DNA of 64,000 nt from Jeotgalibacillus malaysiensis (GCA_000818095.1 CP009416.1:3452440-3516439); one strand, 5' to 3'. Shown: positions 26,291 to 35,677, counted from the first letter of the stretch. Program-made: numbers and translations. The notes: generated by a model not told the origin, from the sequence alone.

Positions 26291-26424
26291 CATAGTTCAA
26301 ATTACACTTTTCTGCGAACCATCGCGTTTTTTCTAAGAACCACCGCTGTTTTTCTCCGAACATGCCCAGCGATTCTGAGAACATCACCTGTTTTTCCACG
26401 AACCTCATCATATATTCTACGAAC
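26291..26424 (+). repeat. 21-bp phased array B, six units, core TTCTNNGAAC
   Basis: Cores start at 26310, 26331, 26352, 26373, 26394 and 26415: five exact 21-bp steps. Five of six are TTCTNNGAAC and one is TTCCACGAAC. The leader CATAGTTCAAATTACAC (26291-26307) is shared with arrays A and E. It lies between walJ and the membrane protein gene. Confidence 0.92.
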
Positions 26425-26445
26425 CTCAGCCACACCCACATAAAA

Positions 26446-26470
26446 AAGCACCACCCGCAGGCAGTGCTCA
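26446..26470 (-). terminator. Terminator of the wal operon
   Basis: AGCACTGCC with GGGTGGTGCT, read on the minus strand, followed by TTTTTT. It overlaps the last codon of walJ. Confidence 0.75.
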
Positions 26471-27265
26471 CACAATCTTATACAGATCCGTCGGCGTCTT
26501 TGCATCCGTGTCATAAAGGTCGAATGTCTCGCCAACCTTCATGCCGCAGTCTTCAAGCGTTTGCGTTACGCTCATTCTCGCCAGATCTTTCATATTATTA
26601 TCCTTGGATAAGTGAGACAAATAGATTCGCTTCGTGTTATCTGTCACGACTTCGCTCATCGCAAGCGCAGCATCCTCGTTGGAAACGTGGCCGACATCAC
26701 TGAGTATGCGGCGTTTGATGCTCCACGGATAACGTCCCATCCGAAGCATACCCACGTCATGATTACTTTCAAATACGTAAGCATCCGCGCCCTTGATGAT
26801 CCCTTTCATCCGGTCGCTCACATAACCGGTGTCTGTCATGACGACAATCTTTTTCCCGTTCTCATGAAAGACGTAGAACATTGGCTCGGCCGCGTCATGT
26901 GAGACGCCGAATGATTCGATATCGAGGCCGCCGAATGTCTGGACGCTCTCCATGGGAAAGATAAATTTCTGGTCGCTGTTGACGTTTCCGATCAGCGGTG
27001 CCATCGCCTGCCACGTTTTCTCATTGGCATAGACGGGAAGGTTGTAGCGGCGTGCGAGAATGCCGAGTCCTTTTATATGGTCGCTGTGTTCATGTGTCAC
27101 CAGAATGCCGCTCAAGTCCTTCATTGATCGGTCAATCTGGCTGAACAGCCCTTCCATCTGCTTGCCGCTCAGGCCGGCATCGACTAAGAAGGAATGCTGC
27201 TCGTTTTCTATAAAAATTGCATTTCCTGTACTGCCACTTGCAAGTACACTCATATGCATGGTCAT
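26468..27265 (-). CDS. walJ: WalJ/YycJ metallo-beta-lactamase-fold nuclease
   Basis: A 265-aa metallo-beta-lactamase-fold protein with the zinc signature [10 protein letters not shown] (near residues 52-61) and [11 protein letters not shown] later. In B. subtilis this protein is a DNase linked to mismatch repair and to coordinating replication with division. It is the last gene of walR-walK-yycH-yycI-walJ, 6 bases after yycI, with GCGGAG before the ATG at 27265. Full length. Confidence 0.93.
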   Translation of the reverse strand: MTMHMSVLASGSTGNAIFIENEQHSFLVDAGLSGKQMEGLFSQIDRSMKDLSGILVTHEHSDHIKGLGILARRYNLPVYANEKTWQAMAPLIGNVNSDQKFIFPMESVQTFGGLDIESFGVSHDAAEPMFYVFHENGKKIVVMTDTGYVSDRMKGIIKGADAYVFESNHDVGMLRMGRYPWSIKRRILSDVGHVSNEDAALAMSEVVTDNTKRIYLSHLSKDNNMKDLARMSVTQTLEDCGMKVGETFDLYDTDAKTPTDLYKIV

Positions 27266-27271
27266 ATTGCT

Positions 27272-28129
27272 TCACTCCGCAGTTTCGTCATCTTCTTCAA
27301 GCTGTTCGAAATCAAGGTTTACCTGTGACATATCATAAATGGTGCCGTCTACCGCATTCATAAAGAGCTCATTACGGCTGCCGTCTTCATTTTCGATTGT
27401 CATTTTCCAGGTCGGTGTCAGTACCTGTGTAGCTACAGCCTCTGTCTCACTGTTTGTCTCCTGCACAAATAATGTGTAATAACCGAGTGTCAGATCTGTT
27501 GCCGTTGAATTCGGCTGGATCAGGTTGCGGTCATAAAAGGTTTCAAGCACTGCCCTTGGTTCTCTCAGCTCTTGTTCTTCTGTAAATTCCTCTAATGATG
27601 TCAGATACGTCTGCTCATAGGAAATAACTTCGTTGTTTTCATTTAACTGAACGGCGATTTGCGCATTCAGATTGTAATAAAGCGTATAATCATCGTACGT
27701 CTGAAAATAAATCAGCTGATTGTCTTCCTCATCATACTCCCAGAATGTGTACTGACCGCCATTAAAAACGTAATCCGCAAGCAGATCATTCAGTTCTTCC
27801 GGATCTTCAGGGTCTTCAATCGCAATTGGTTCAGTGAGGACAGATTCTACAATCAGTCCTTCTCGGATTGTCGCGTTCTGACCTTCAAGTTCCTGCAGAT
27901 CAGAACTCATAAACCGGTAGAATTCTGCGTTCAAATAAGACTGGCTCTCTTCAACATCCGGCAGCTCACCTAATGTCACATTTTCATCAGCAAGCCGCTC
28001 AGTCGTAGACAAATCTCCAATCGTTTCAAGCTGACTGTCCTCGTACTTTCGAATAAAGAGAAATAAAAGGAAGATATCCAGGATCAGAAAGACGATGATA
28101 AAGATGGTTTTCGTTTTACTCCAATCCAA
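27272..28129 (-). CDS. yycI: YycI, regulator of WalK
   Basis: A 285-aa protein with one N-terminal membrane helix (about residues 7-26) and an extracellular YycH/YycI-type domain. With YycH it forms a complex with the WalK sensor kinase; it restrains WalK in B. subtilis and activates it in staphylococci. It begins inside the end of yycH (14-base overlap), which indicates translational coupling. Confidence 0.93.
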   Translation of the reverse strand: MDWSKTKTIFIIVFLILDIFLLFLFIRKYEDSQLETIGDLSTTERLADENVTLGELPDVEESQSYLNAEFYRFMSSDLQELEGQNATIREGLIVESVLTEPIAIEDPEDPEELNDLLADYVFNGGQYTFWEYDEEDNQLIYFQTYDDYTLYYNLNAQIAVQLNENNEVISYEQTYLTSLEEFTEEQELREPRAVLETFYDRNLIQPNSTATDLTLGYYTLFVQETNSETEAVATQVLTPTWKMTIENEDGSRNELFMNAVDGTIYDMSQVNLDFEQLEEDDETAE

Positions 28130-29447
28130 CCGGATCCCCTCCTCCTATAACCGGTACTCTTGCCCAGCTGTCATTGTATTTGTAATACCAGACGGGATCA
28201 AGGATATACGTATTGTTACTATCATCTTTCGTCATATAATAGCCGACTGTCACATCCTGCAGCCGGTCAGGATTGAAATCCTCAATGCTCTCAATGGCTT
28301 CAATAGCATCATAGCCTGAGCCAAGCGATACGATATCAGTGTCTACAGAAAGCTCAATCTGTTTTGATAAAAATGAGCGTGTATACTGATGGATTCTCGT
28401 CTCTCCCCACTCCTGATAAATCTCAGCGACACTGTTATCATTAAATACCGGCAGTCCCTGCTCGTGCATGCGGAAAGTCACTTCCTGATCCATCGCATCA
28501 AGGTCATAGAGATAATACGTATCCACCCAGCCCTCATGTTCATTGACAAAACGTCTGCTCTTTTGGAACAGCTCGCCCGCTCTGCCGACTGTTGAGAGCT
28601 CTGCAGACGGGTTCACGTAGCTGAGCGTATTATTATTACGATCAACTTCCATCAGATTCGATGACTGGTCAAAATACTGATCACGTGACGCCCCGAACTG
28701 ATTCAGCTCTACAGCGTCCGGGTTCTGGAACAGTGCACGTCTGAACAGATTAATATCAATTGTCGACATTCTATAGAGGTATTTACTATACTGTCTGCGC
28801 TCAACCGGCAGATAAATCGTACGGTCGCCTGCTTCATAGGCAAAAAGCGGCGTATAAATCGCAGCAGCGTCCGATACAATCACACTGTTTAAATCATCAA
28901 GATGTGTCGCATCAACGCGCCCCTCATAGACGACCCTGTTATCATAATGCACAAAATACACAGTGAAAGGCGTATCTTCCTGACCTGACACATCAACCAC
29001 CACGCGGTCAAATGTATCCTCAGGCAGACTACTGTTTTCAAATGTGACAATATCACGGTAAGCACTGAACGGAATGCCGGTCGGATAAATAATTTCAATC
29101 CGGTTGGACCCATGAACAATATTCTTGAATTCCTCTTCATCAAATGAATTATTCTGCTGAACGTTATAAATGTTCCACTCCTGCATCAGCGCATTCAATG
29201 TATTAATATTATTCTCGTCCGTTGTACCGCTGACTGCGACTTCACCGTGCACAAGGAAGCGTGACGGCTGAATGAGATCCCTCGTCGTACGCTCTTCTGC
29301 AATCGCTACATTTTCAACCGTTGTCTCAGACTGATCATAAAGATCACTCGCGGGCTGATAAGACCATACATTCCATGTCAGAAGCAGACTTAATACAACC
29401 AGCAGTGACAGCAGGATTGATTTTAAAAGCTCCATTCTTTTCATCAT
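28116..29447 (-). CDS. yycH: YycH, regulator of WalK
   Basis: A 443-aa protein with one N-terminal membrane helix (about residues 7-27) and a large extracellular YycH domain ending in VWYYKYNDSWARVPV. It acts with YycI on WalK. The ATG at 29447 forms an ATGA overlap with the walK stop; an ATG at 29453 is also possible and would add two residues. The gene is full length. Confidence 0.93.
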   Translation of the reverse strand: MMKRMELLKSILLSLLVVLSLLLTWNVWSYQPASDLYDQSETTVENVAIAEERTTRDLIQPSRFLVHGEVAVSGTTDENNINTLNALMQEWNIYNVQQNNSFDEEEFKNIVHGSNRIEIIYPTGIPFSAYRDIVTFENSSLPEDTFDRVVVDVSGQEDTPFTVYFVHYDNRVVYEGRVDATHLDDLNSVIVSDAAAIYTPLFAYEAGDRTIYLPVERRQYSKYLYRMSTIDINLFRRALFQNPDAVELNQFGASRDQYFDQSSNLMEVDRNNNTLSYVNPSAELSTVGRAGELFQKSRRFVNEHEGWVDTYYLYDLDAMDQEVTFRMHEQGLPVFNDNSVAEIYQEWGETRIHQYTRSFLSKQIELSVDTDIVSLGSGYDAIEAIESIEDFNPDRLQDVTVGYYMTKDDSNNTYILDPVWYYKYNDSWARVPVIGGGDPVGLE

Positions 29448-31297
29448 GCCCATTCATCCTCACTTTCCGGATCATATGGCAGTGTGAAATAAATGGTTGT
29501 TCCTCTTCCTTCCACACTAGAAGCCCAGACCTGACCACCGTGTGCGGTAATCATCTCTTTTGCAATTGCAAGGCCAAGCCCCGTACCGCCAAGCTGTCTC
29601 GTTCTGGCTTTATCCACACGATAGAAGCGTTCGAAAATATTTTTCAGGTTTTCACGCGGAATCCCTACACCCTGGTCTGACACGCTGACAACAATTTCTT
29701 TTTCACGTTCTTTCAATTCCACCTTAAACCCAATCTGACCACCCTCAGGCGAATACTTCAGCGCATTGGAAATAATATTATCAAGCACCTGGGTCATCTT
29801 ATCTGTATCGATCTCAACATATACAGGATCCTTCGGCAGCTTCACTTTAAACGATACATCCTGCGAGCGCCCCATATCGAAGCGGTCAATAATCCGCTGA
29901 TAAAAGGCAATAAAGTTTACCCATTCTTTATTTAAGCGGTAATCGCGGCTATCCATTTTAGACAGCTGCAGCAGGTCATTTACAAGGCGGATCATCCGCT
30001 CTGTTTCAGTCTGAGTCGTATGAAGAAACTGCGGCGCAATCTCCTCATCCTTCCATGCACCTTCTGCAAGCGCCTCAAGATAGCTGCGCATCGTTGTCAA
30101 AGGCGTTCTCAGTTCATGTGATACATTCGCTACAAATTCACGGCGCTCTGCATCAATTTTCTCCTGCTCAGTAATGTCATGTAAGACAGCAATCAAACCG
30201 CTCACAAAACCGGTCTCTTTTTGAATCGCAGAGAAATTCGCACGCAGAATATAAGGCTTTGCCTGCGTACCAAAATTCAGTATGAGTGAATCATTCTGAC
30301 TGGAGAGGTCTTCAAATGAATATTCATCTTCAATGCCAAGTAACTCAGGCAGAGAGATCGACAGCACTGTTTCACGTGAAACATTCAGCATGCCGGCTGC
30401 CGGATCATTAATCAAAATGACCCTGCCTCTGCGGTCAGTCGCGATTACACCGTCAGTCATATAACTGAGGACACTCGAGAGCTTCCGTTTCTCAGCTTCA
30501 GTTGTGACACGCGCTTCCTGAAGCCTCTTCGTTAAATTATTAAAAGTAATCGCCAGCTGGCCGATCTCATCATGACCATAAACTTTTACTTTTCTTGAGA
30601 AGTTCCCTTTTGCCATATCAACAGCATGACTTCTCATATCAGCAATCGGTCGTGTGATGGTTTGCGCAAGCAGCACACCGAGTATCGCTGTAATAACAAG
30701 CGAAATCGCTGTACCTCCCGCCAGGATTTCATTGATCTCATCCATCTGGGTATACACATTTTCAATACGTGATTCAATATGAATTGCCCCGATCACATCA
30801 CTGCCGGTCACAATCGGGATCGCAAGCACCCACATCCGGTCGCCTGTTTCACGGTCGACATATGTCTCATTCAGATTATTCGGAGGAGGTCCCCCTTCAA
30901 TAAACATCCGTTCGAGCAGCTCGTTATTCATCCGCTGACCGACTACGGTCTGGTTATTATCATCTGATGTGCCAAGCACCCGGTTTCTTGCGTCGATAAT
31001 CCGTACTTCCTCGATATCTTCAGAATTAAGTCCACCCAGCAGTACGCGGATGGACTCTTGTAATGAAGGTTCATCATCTGAACGCTCGCCCGACAGGTCA
31101 GTTTCAATTTCTTCAGTAATACTGTACTCAAGCGGACTCATACGTTCCTCAATCGACGATTTGAAGTTTTCGAGAAGCTTTTCCTCCAGCTCACGCACAA
31201 AGTAAACGCCAATAATCTGCATGGCTAGTGCGATCAAGAGTACGTATATCAGCACAAACTTTAAATGTATGGATTGAAAGAAATTAACCTTCCGCAT
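29444..31297 (-). CDS. walK: WalK sensor histidine kinase
   Basis: The essential sensor of cell-wall metabolism, 617 aa. Order: membrane helix (about 11-31), extracellular PAS-like sensor (about 40-180), second helix (about 185-210), HAMP (about 212-265), PAS (about 270-370), dimerisation domain with the phosphorylated His in NVSHELRTPL (near 390), and ATPase with GVGIPRENL and GGTGLGLAIAK. Full length. Its coding sequence contains a perfect palindromic parS (30368-30383) and a single perfect DnaA-box 9-mer (29610-29618). Confidence 0.97.
   Translation of the reverse strand: MRKVNFFQSIHLKFVLIYVLLIALAMQIIGVYFVRELEEKLLENFKSSIEERMSPLEYSITEEIETDLSGERSDDEPSLQESIRVLLGGLNSEDIEEVRIIDARNRVLGTSDDNNQTVVGQRMNNELLERMFIEGGPPPNNLNETYVDRETGDRMWVLAIPIVTGSDVIGAIHIESRIENVYTQMDEINEILAGGTAISLVITAILGVLLAQTITRPIADMRSHAVDMAKGNFSRKVKVYGHDEIGQLAITFNNLTKRLQEARVTTEAEKRKLSSVLSYMTDGVIATDRRGRVILINDPAAGMLNVSRETVLSISLPELLGIEDEYSFEDLSSQNDSLILNFGTQAKPYILRANFSAIQKETGFVSGLIAVLHDITEQEKIDAERREFVANVSHELRTPLTTMRSYLEALAEGAWKDEEIAPQFLHTTQTETERMIRLVNDLLQLSKMDSRDYRLNKEWVNFIAFYQRIIDRFDMGRSQDVSFKVKLPKDPVYVEIDTDKMTQVLDNIISNALKYSPEGGQIGFKVELKEREKEIVVSVSDQGVGIPRENLKNIFERFYRVDKARTRQLGGTGLGLAIAKEMITAHGGQVWASSVEGRGTTIYFTLPYDPESEDEWA
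30368..30383. promoter_or_regulatory. parS site (Spo0J/ParB binding) inside walK
   Basis: TGTTTCACGTGAAACA, a perfect 16-bp palindrome that fits the B. subtilis parS consensus TGTTNCACGTGAAACA at every position. Spo0J and Soj are encoded 24 kb away in this window, and origin-proximal parS sites are the norm. Confidence 0.9.
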
Positions 31298-31303
31298 TTA
31301 CAT

Positions 31304-32014
31304 CTAATCCTGATCCGGATTTCTCAGGTAGTAACCTACACCGCGGCGCGTCACAATCCATAATGGGTGACTTGGATTGTCTTCAATTTTCTCACGCAGA
31401 CGGCGAACGGTTACATCGACTGTACGCACATCACCATAATAATCGTAGCCCCATACTGTCTGCAGCAGGTGCTCACGCGTCATAACCTGTCCGATATGTT
31501 TTGATAAATAATGAAGCAACTCAAATTCACGGTGTGTCAGCTCAATCGTCTCACCGCGTTTTGTCACCATATAAGCATCCGGATGAATGGTCAGGACGCC
31601 TACTGTAATTTCATTTGTCAGGTTCTCTTCCTCAACCTGTCCTTTTAATGCCTGATGACGGCGCATATTCGCTTTCACACGTGCGACAAGCTCACGCGTG
31701 CTGAACGGCTTTGTCACATAATCATCTGCTCCAAGCTCAAGACCAAGCACTTTATCGATCTCAGAGTCTTTGGCGGTCAGCATAATAATTGGCATTTCAT
31801 AATTTTTGCGGACTTCACGGCATACTTCCATACCGTCTCTGCCAGGAAGCATGATATCAAGCAGAATTAAGTCAGGCTTGATTTCTTCCACTTTCTCAAG
31901 GGCTTCGTCACCATCATATGCACAGTGAACCTCATAGCCTTCTTTTTTCAGGTTAAATTGTAGTATATCTGCAATTGGCTTTTCATCATCGACAACTAGG
32001 ATCTTTTTATCCAT
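31304..32014 (-). CDS. walR: WalR response regulator
   Basis: The 236-aa OmpR-family regulator partnered with WalK, controlling autolysins and wall synthesis. The receiver domain (1-120) has the phosphorylated Asp in [10 protein letters not shown] (near 53) and the Lys in YVTKPF (near 102). The C-terminal winged helix (about 135-232) has [20 protein letters not shown] and [14 protein letters not shown]. It heads the wal operon, 6 bases before walK. A Noc site and a palindromic repeat lie upstream. Confidence 0.97.
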   Translation of the reverse strand: MDKKILVVDDEKPIADILQFNLKKEGYEVHCAYDGDEALEKVEEIKPDLILLDIMLPGRDGMEVCREVRKNYEMPIIMLTAKDSEIDKVLGLELGADDYVTKPFSTRELVARVKANMRRHQALKGQVEEENLTNEITVGVLTIHPDAYMVTKRGETIELTHREFELLHYLSKHIGQVMTREHLLQTVWGYDYYGDVRTVDVTVRRLREKIEDNPSHPLWIVTRRGVGYYLRNPDQD

Positions 32015-32121
32015 CTCGTGATTCTCCTTTATGATTCGTAATCATTGAGTGTTATATAGTCTTATAGTAAATGTATCATGTTGACGTTAATAATTCACTC
32101 TTTACCCGATTTTAACAGATG

Positions 32122-32135
32122 ATTTCCCGGGAAAT
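32122..32135. promoter_or_regulatory. Noc binding site upstream of walR
   Basis: ATTTCCCGGGAAAT, a perfect match to the B. subtilis Noc binding consensus, 107 bases upstream of the walR start codon. Noc is encoded in this window at 55501-56367. Confidence 0.85.
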
Positions 32136-32154
32136 AGGACGTTTATTTATAAGC

Positions 32155-32283
32155 GCTGACCCTTTCCGGGAAGGACTCCGCTTTCCGCAGCCGCGCGGTG
32201 AGCCTCCTCGAGCTACGCTCTGCGGGGTCTCACCTGTCGCTTCTATGCTGCAGGAGTCTACGTCCTTCCCTCCAAGGGTCAGC
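32155..32283. repeat. Palindromic repeat, family R2
   Basis: A 129-bp element with perfect ends GCTGACCC and GGGTCAGC and the inner R2 signature GTGAGCCTCCTCGAGC...TGCGGGGTCTCACCTGT. Five other copies lie at 55-61.5 kb. It lies between walR and the M23 hydrolase gene. Confidence 0.88.
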
Positions 32284-32359
32284 TTAGGGTTGTGCTAAAA
32301 AGATTTCTCTCATTTTACACTGTTACATTCTGCACATCTACTATATTTATTAAATACAC

Positions 32360-32416
32360 AAAACTGCTGCCGGTATCCAGTTTTTCGGTTGAACTGGTAC
32401 CGGCAGCAGTAGTTTT
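32360..32416 (-). terminator. Terminator of the M23 hydrolase gene
   Basis: A long stem of about 17 bp, ACTGCTGCCGG...CCAG with CTGGTACCGGCAGCAGT, followed on the minus strand by TTTTGTG; A-run and T-run on both sides. Confidence 0.85.
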
Positions 32417-33838
32417 TTAGTAGTCGAGGTAATCCATCGGGTTTTTCAGCTCGCCATTTACATATACTTCAAAATGGAGGTGGATCCCTGTAGAGAATCC
32501 TGTTGTCCCCATTAAGCCAAGTGATTCACCCTTGCCGACTGTCTGGCCGGGCTGCACGTGAATTTCACTTAAGTGAGCATAGATTGTACGCATGCCGTTA
32601 TTATGATCGATGACGACTTTATTCCCGTAATCTCCTTCAAGTCCAGCTGATACAACAACACCGTTATCAACATTGCTGATTGTCAGGCTGTCAGGGCTTG
32701 CGATATCAATTCCTTTATGGTGGTCTCCCCATCTTGGTCCCTGATGACTTGAGATATAACCGCCATCAGCCGGCCATTGAAGTGAGCCTGTTCCTTTTGA
32801 AGGAATTTCTTTTGTTCCTTCAAGAACAATATGGTTTTTCGCTTCTTTTGTTACTTCTTCATCTTCAGTTGATTTAGCTGACTGCTCACCGTTTACCTCA
32901 GTAATCAGTTCTGTGTAGACCTTTTCGCCTTTTTGGCCTTCCTGCTCTACACGCGTTTCACCTTTCAGCATTTCTCCGTCTTCTTTTACTTCTTGTTCAA
33001 ACTCGATTGTTTCAGCCACGCGGGACTCTTTTTTCACCTGAACTTCCGCACCGGGCACCTTTTCTTCAGCTCTTATCAGCACACCTTCAGAAAGCTCTTC
33101 TGCGTCAGGATTTAACTCTTCAAAGGTTTCCTCATCCATTCCATACTGCTCTAGAATGTCTTCTTTTGTCTCACCTTCAGCTACTTCGTGATCAATCCCT
33201 ACAGTTGTTCCTGCGAGCAGCTTTTTGACTGCTTCTTCAGGCTTTACCAGGTTGTCTGGACTTACCTGCGTTTCTTCCTGATCACCAATACCTTTCACCT
33301 GAATATCCGTTACACGGCTGTCACCAGGCTCAAGCTCTTTACTCAGATCTTCTTTTTCAAAGCGATCAAGCTCTTCTTCTGAAACAGCCGTAAGCTTCAG
33401 CTGTCTGATTGCTTCCTTGGCAGCTTCTTCACTTTCTACATGAGCGACTGTATGTTCACCAAGTTTAAGCTCATAAGCATCTGTTACAAATGCTGCTGCA
33501 TCCTTGGCCTGATCAACAAGCTGCTGATCTTCAGTTTGCGGGTTAAAGACGTGCTCAGGAATCAGCTTTAAGTTATGTCTTACATCACCTGACGCCTCTT
33601 CTTCAAGCTCTTCTTCTTTTTTCTCTGCCCAGGCTGTTAATTCATCCGGATCAGTCACAATCCCCACGTATTCTTCACCAGCATATACATGATGAACAAC
33701 TGTGAGGCCGCGTGATTCAGCAGAAGCTTCTGAATCCATTCCCCATAACGCAGTAGACAGCATAACGCCGGCAGCAAATATTTTTAGGCTTTTGCCTTTA
33801 TATATAAATGATTGGTTTTGAATGTTATTTTTTTTCAT
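32417..33838 (-). CDS. Secreted LysM-G5-M23 peptidoglycan endopeptidase
   Basis: A 473-aa secreted protein. Signal peptide about residues 1-40 (MKKNNIQNQ then KIFAAGVMLSTALWG). A long acidic helical part is followed by a LysM-like stretch (VAEGETKEDILEQYGMDEET), a G5 domain (about 290-350) and a C-terminal M23 zinc peptidase (about 360-473) with HHKGIDIASP and HLHFE as metal ligands. It should cut peptide cross-links in peptidoglycan. GGAGG precedes the ATG at 33838. It lies just upstream of the wal operon, whose regulator typically controls such enzymes; no clear WalR box was found. Confidence 0.9.
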   Translation of the reverse strand: MKKNNIQNQSFIYKGKSLKIFAAGVMLSTALWGMDSEASAESRGLTVVHHVYAGEEYVGIVTDPDELTAWAEKKEEELEEEASGDVRHNLKLIPEHVFNPQTEDQQLVDQAKDAAAFVTDAYELKLGEHTVAHVESEEAAKEAIRQLKLTAVSEEELDRFEKEDLSKELEPGDSRVTDIQVKGIGDQEETQVSPDNLVKPEEAVKKLLAGTTVGIDHEVAEGETKEDILEQYGMDEETFEELNPDAEELSEGVLIRAEEKVPGAEVQVKKESRVAETIEFEQEVKEDGEMLKGETRVEQEGQKGEKVYTELITEVNGEQSAKSTEDEEVTKEAKNHIVLEGTKEIPSKGTGSLQWPADGGYISSHQGPRWGDHHKGIDIASPDSLTISNVDNGVVVSAGLEGDYGNKVVIDHNNGMRTIYAHLSEIHVQPGQTVGKGESLGLMGTTGFSTGIHLHFEVYVNGELKNPMDYLDY

Positions 33839-34103
33839 CGTGTTATCCTCCAACAGGTAAACTAGAATCAGCGCCTGAAAAATTGCGCCATCCAAATGTA
33901 CCATATAGAAGTTCTCAAACAAGGCTTGTTGCCTAACTGTAAAAAATGACATAAAGCCATGCTTCATCTAAATTTTACCAACACATTGATCTAAACGATG
34001 ATAGCAGTGGTTGAAAAGTGAAAATTTTTTGACTGTAATGGTTTTGTTAAGAGATTGAGATGTTTAGGTGAAGGTAAAAGAGGTTATAAGTAGAAGTTTA
34101 GGC
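33839..34103. other. Gap between the M23 gene and the tRNA cluster
   Basis: Contains the promoter region of the M23 hydrolase gene. No gene, repeat or clear WalR direct repeat is seen. Confidence 0.5.
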
Positions 34104-34134
34104 ATAAAAAAATACGCCGCGATTGCAGCGTATC
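34104..34134 (-). terminator. Terminator of the tRNA cluster
   Basis: ATACGCCGC (34112-34120) pairs with GCAGCGTAT (34125-34133); on the minus strand a TTTTTTT run follows. Confidence 0.85.
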
Positions 34135-34137
34135 TTA

Positions 34138-34210
34138 TGGCTTTGGACGGAATCGAACCGCCGACACATGGATTTTCAGTCCATTGCTCTACCAACTGAG
34201 CTACAAAGCC
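34138..34210 (-). tRNA. tRNA-Phe (GAA)
   Basis: A complete cloverleaf: acceptor GGCTTTG with CAAAGCC, D-arm GCTCAGTTGGTAGAGC, anticodon loop CTGAAAA, T-arm GGTTCGATTCC. CCA is not encoded. Last of three tRNA genes in one transcript. Confidence 0.97.
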
Positions 34211-34214
34211 TAAA

Positions 34215-34290
34215 TGGCGGTCCCGACCGGGATCGAACCGGCGATCTCCTGCGTGACAGGCAGGCATGTTAACCGCTACACCACGGGACC
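34215..34290 (-). tRNA. tRNA-Asp (GTC)
   Basis: A complete cloverleaf: acceptor GGTCCCG with CGGGACC, anticodon loop CTGTCAC, T-arm GGTTCGATCCC. The 3' CCA is encoded. Confidence 0.97.
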
Positions 34291-34319
34291 AAAGTGAAAC
34301 TATGTATTTATCAAATAAG

Positions 34320-34394
34320 TGGTGACCCGTACGGGATTCGAACCCGTGTTACCGCCGTGAAAGGGCGGTGTCTTAACCACTTGACCAACGGGCC
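34320..34394 (-). tRNA. tRNA-Glu (TTC)
   Basis: A complete cloverleaf: acceptor GGCCCGT with ACGGGTC, anticodon loop CTTTCAC, T-arm GGTTCGAATCC. The 3' CCA is encoded. First gene of the cluster. Confidence 0.97.
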
Positions 34395-34602
34395 ATTGAA
34401 TGGCGCTGCCTTAGCAACGAATCTAACTATACCATAACTTTTTAAAAGCTGACAATCTTTTTTTGAAAGTTTTTAAGGTTTTTTTCAACCCCTGTGATTT
34501 CTGCACTAAAGGTCATATACGGAAGGCTGAAAGAACGTTAAAATCTGTATATGAAACTTTCAAAGCGTACACTACGTATTGATTAAAAAGGGGTGACGAA
34601 CC

Positions 34603-35643
34603 ATGCATATATTTATAAGACTCTGGAAACAGCTTTCGGAAATGGATTTCAGGGTCATAGCCATTTTATCCGCATTTATTATCCTATTTGGTACTTTCTC
34701 TGTGTACTGGCTTGAGCCTGATACATTTCCATCGCTATTTGACAGCTTCTGGTGGACCATGACAACGCTAACGACGGTCGGATACGGTGACTTTTTTCCG
34801 GTGACGGTCGGTGGCAGACTGGTCGGAATTTTTCTATTTATCTTCGGGATCGGTCTAATTGGGGTCTTAATCGGAAAAATTGTTGAGGCTGCGAGTACGT
34901 ATCAGCGTTTAAAAAAGGAGGGACGGCTTGTGTACAAAAAAAGTGGTCATTACGTATACATTGGCTGGTCAAAAAAGACTGAGCAGGCAATGAAAGAGGT
35001 TTTATATCATAATAATGGGGCAGAAATTGTGTTGATAGAAGATCTGCCGGAATCTCCTTATTTGAACGATAAAGTCCACTTTATCAGCGGGGATCCGACT
35101 GAAGAGCGCATTCTTCATAAAGCAAACGTGACAGAGGCTAAGCGGGTAGCAATTTTTTCTGATGCTGACATTGAAGATACGGTGTTAAGAGATGGTAAAA
35201 GCCTGCTGATCGCTTCTGCAGTAGAAGCACTGTCGATTGCCCATGAGGTAGATATTCAAACAGTCGTTGAAATCTGCGAGGAGCGGCATATTTCCAAGTT
35301 CAATCATATCCGCGTAGATGATTTTATCCTTTCTGATGATTCTGTATCGCTGCTGATGGCTAAAGCGACACTGCAGCCCGGTACGACCACGATCTTCAGA
35401 CAGCTGCTCAGCAAACGGTTTGGCAACAACATTTACGTAGTGAAAGCAAAAGACACGTGGAAAACGTATCGCGATGCCTCGCAAAAACTGCTTGATGATG
35501 GCGCTGTGTTGATTGCAGTGAATGAGGATATGGATTTTAAAGAAGCGATTAAGAAGCCTCTGAAAAAAGGGGATAATTTATATGTGATTTGTGATGAGAA
35601 GACTTTTAAGAGACTGAATGTCTTGTATGAGACGGTGGAATGA
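34603..35643 (+). CDS. Two-helix potassium channel with RCK (TrkA-N) domain
   Basis: A 346-aa channel of the MthK/YugO type. Two membrane helices (about 16-36 and 75-95) flank a pore loop with the selectivity filter TTVGYGDFFPVT (near 60-70). The cytoplasmic part is a TrkA-N/RCK domain (about 115-240) with a further C-terminal domain. It should gate K+ flux in response to a cytoplasmic ligand; YugO of B. subtilis is linked to biofilm signalling and a similar role is possible. GGGGTGACGA precedes the ATG. Stands alone. Confidence 0.9.
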   Translation: MHIFIRLWKQLSEMDFRVIAILSAFIILFGTFSVYWLEPDTFPSLFDSFWWTMTTLTTVGYGDFFPVTVGGRLVGIFLFIFGIGLIGVLIGKIVEAASTYQRLKKEGRLVYKKSGHYVYIGWSKKTEQAMKEVLYHNNGAEIVLIEDLPESPYLNDKVHFISGDPTEERILHKANVTEAKRVAIFSDADIEDTVLRDGKSLLIASAVEALSIAHEVDIQTVVEICEERHISKFNHIRVDDFILSDDSVSLLMAKATLQPGTTTIFRQLLSKRFGNNIYVVKAKDTWKTYRDASQKLLDDGAVLIAVNEDMDFKEAIKKPLKKGDNLYVICDEKTFKRLNVLYETVE

Positions 35644-35677
35644 GGGCTTGCGTAGCTGTGGCAGAAAAAATGAAAAG

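Noticed and set aside
29610..29618. Single perfect DnaA box in walK
   Set aside because: One isolated 9-mer in coding sequence is expected by chance in 64 kb.
32417..33960. WalR operator before the M23 hydrolase gene
   Set aside because: TGT-type half sites exist near 33940 but not as a correctly spaced direct repeat.
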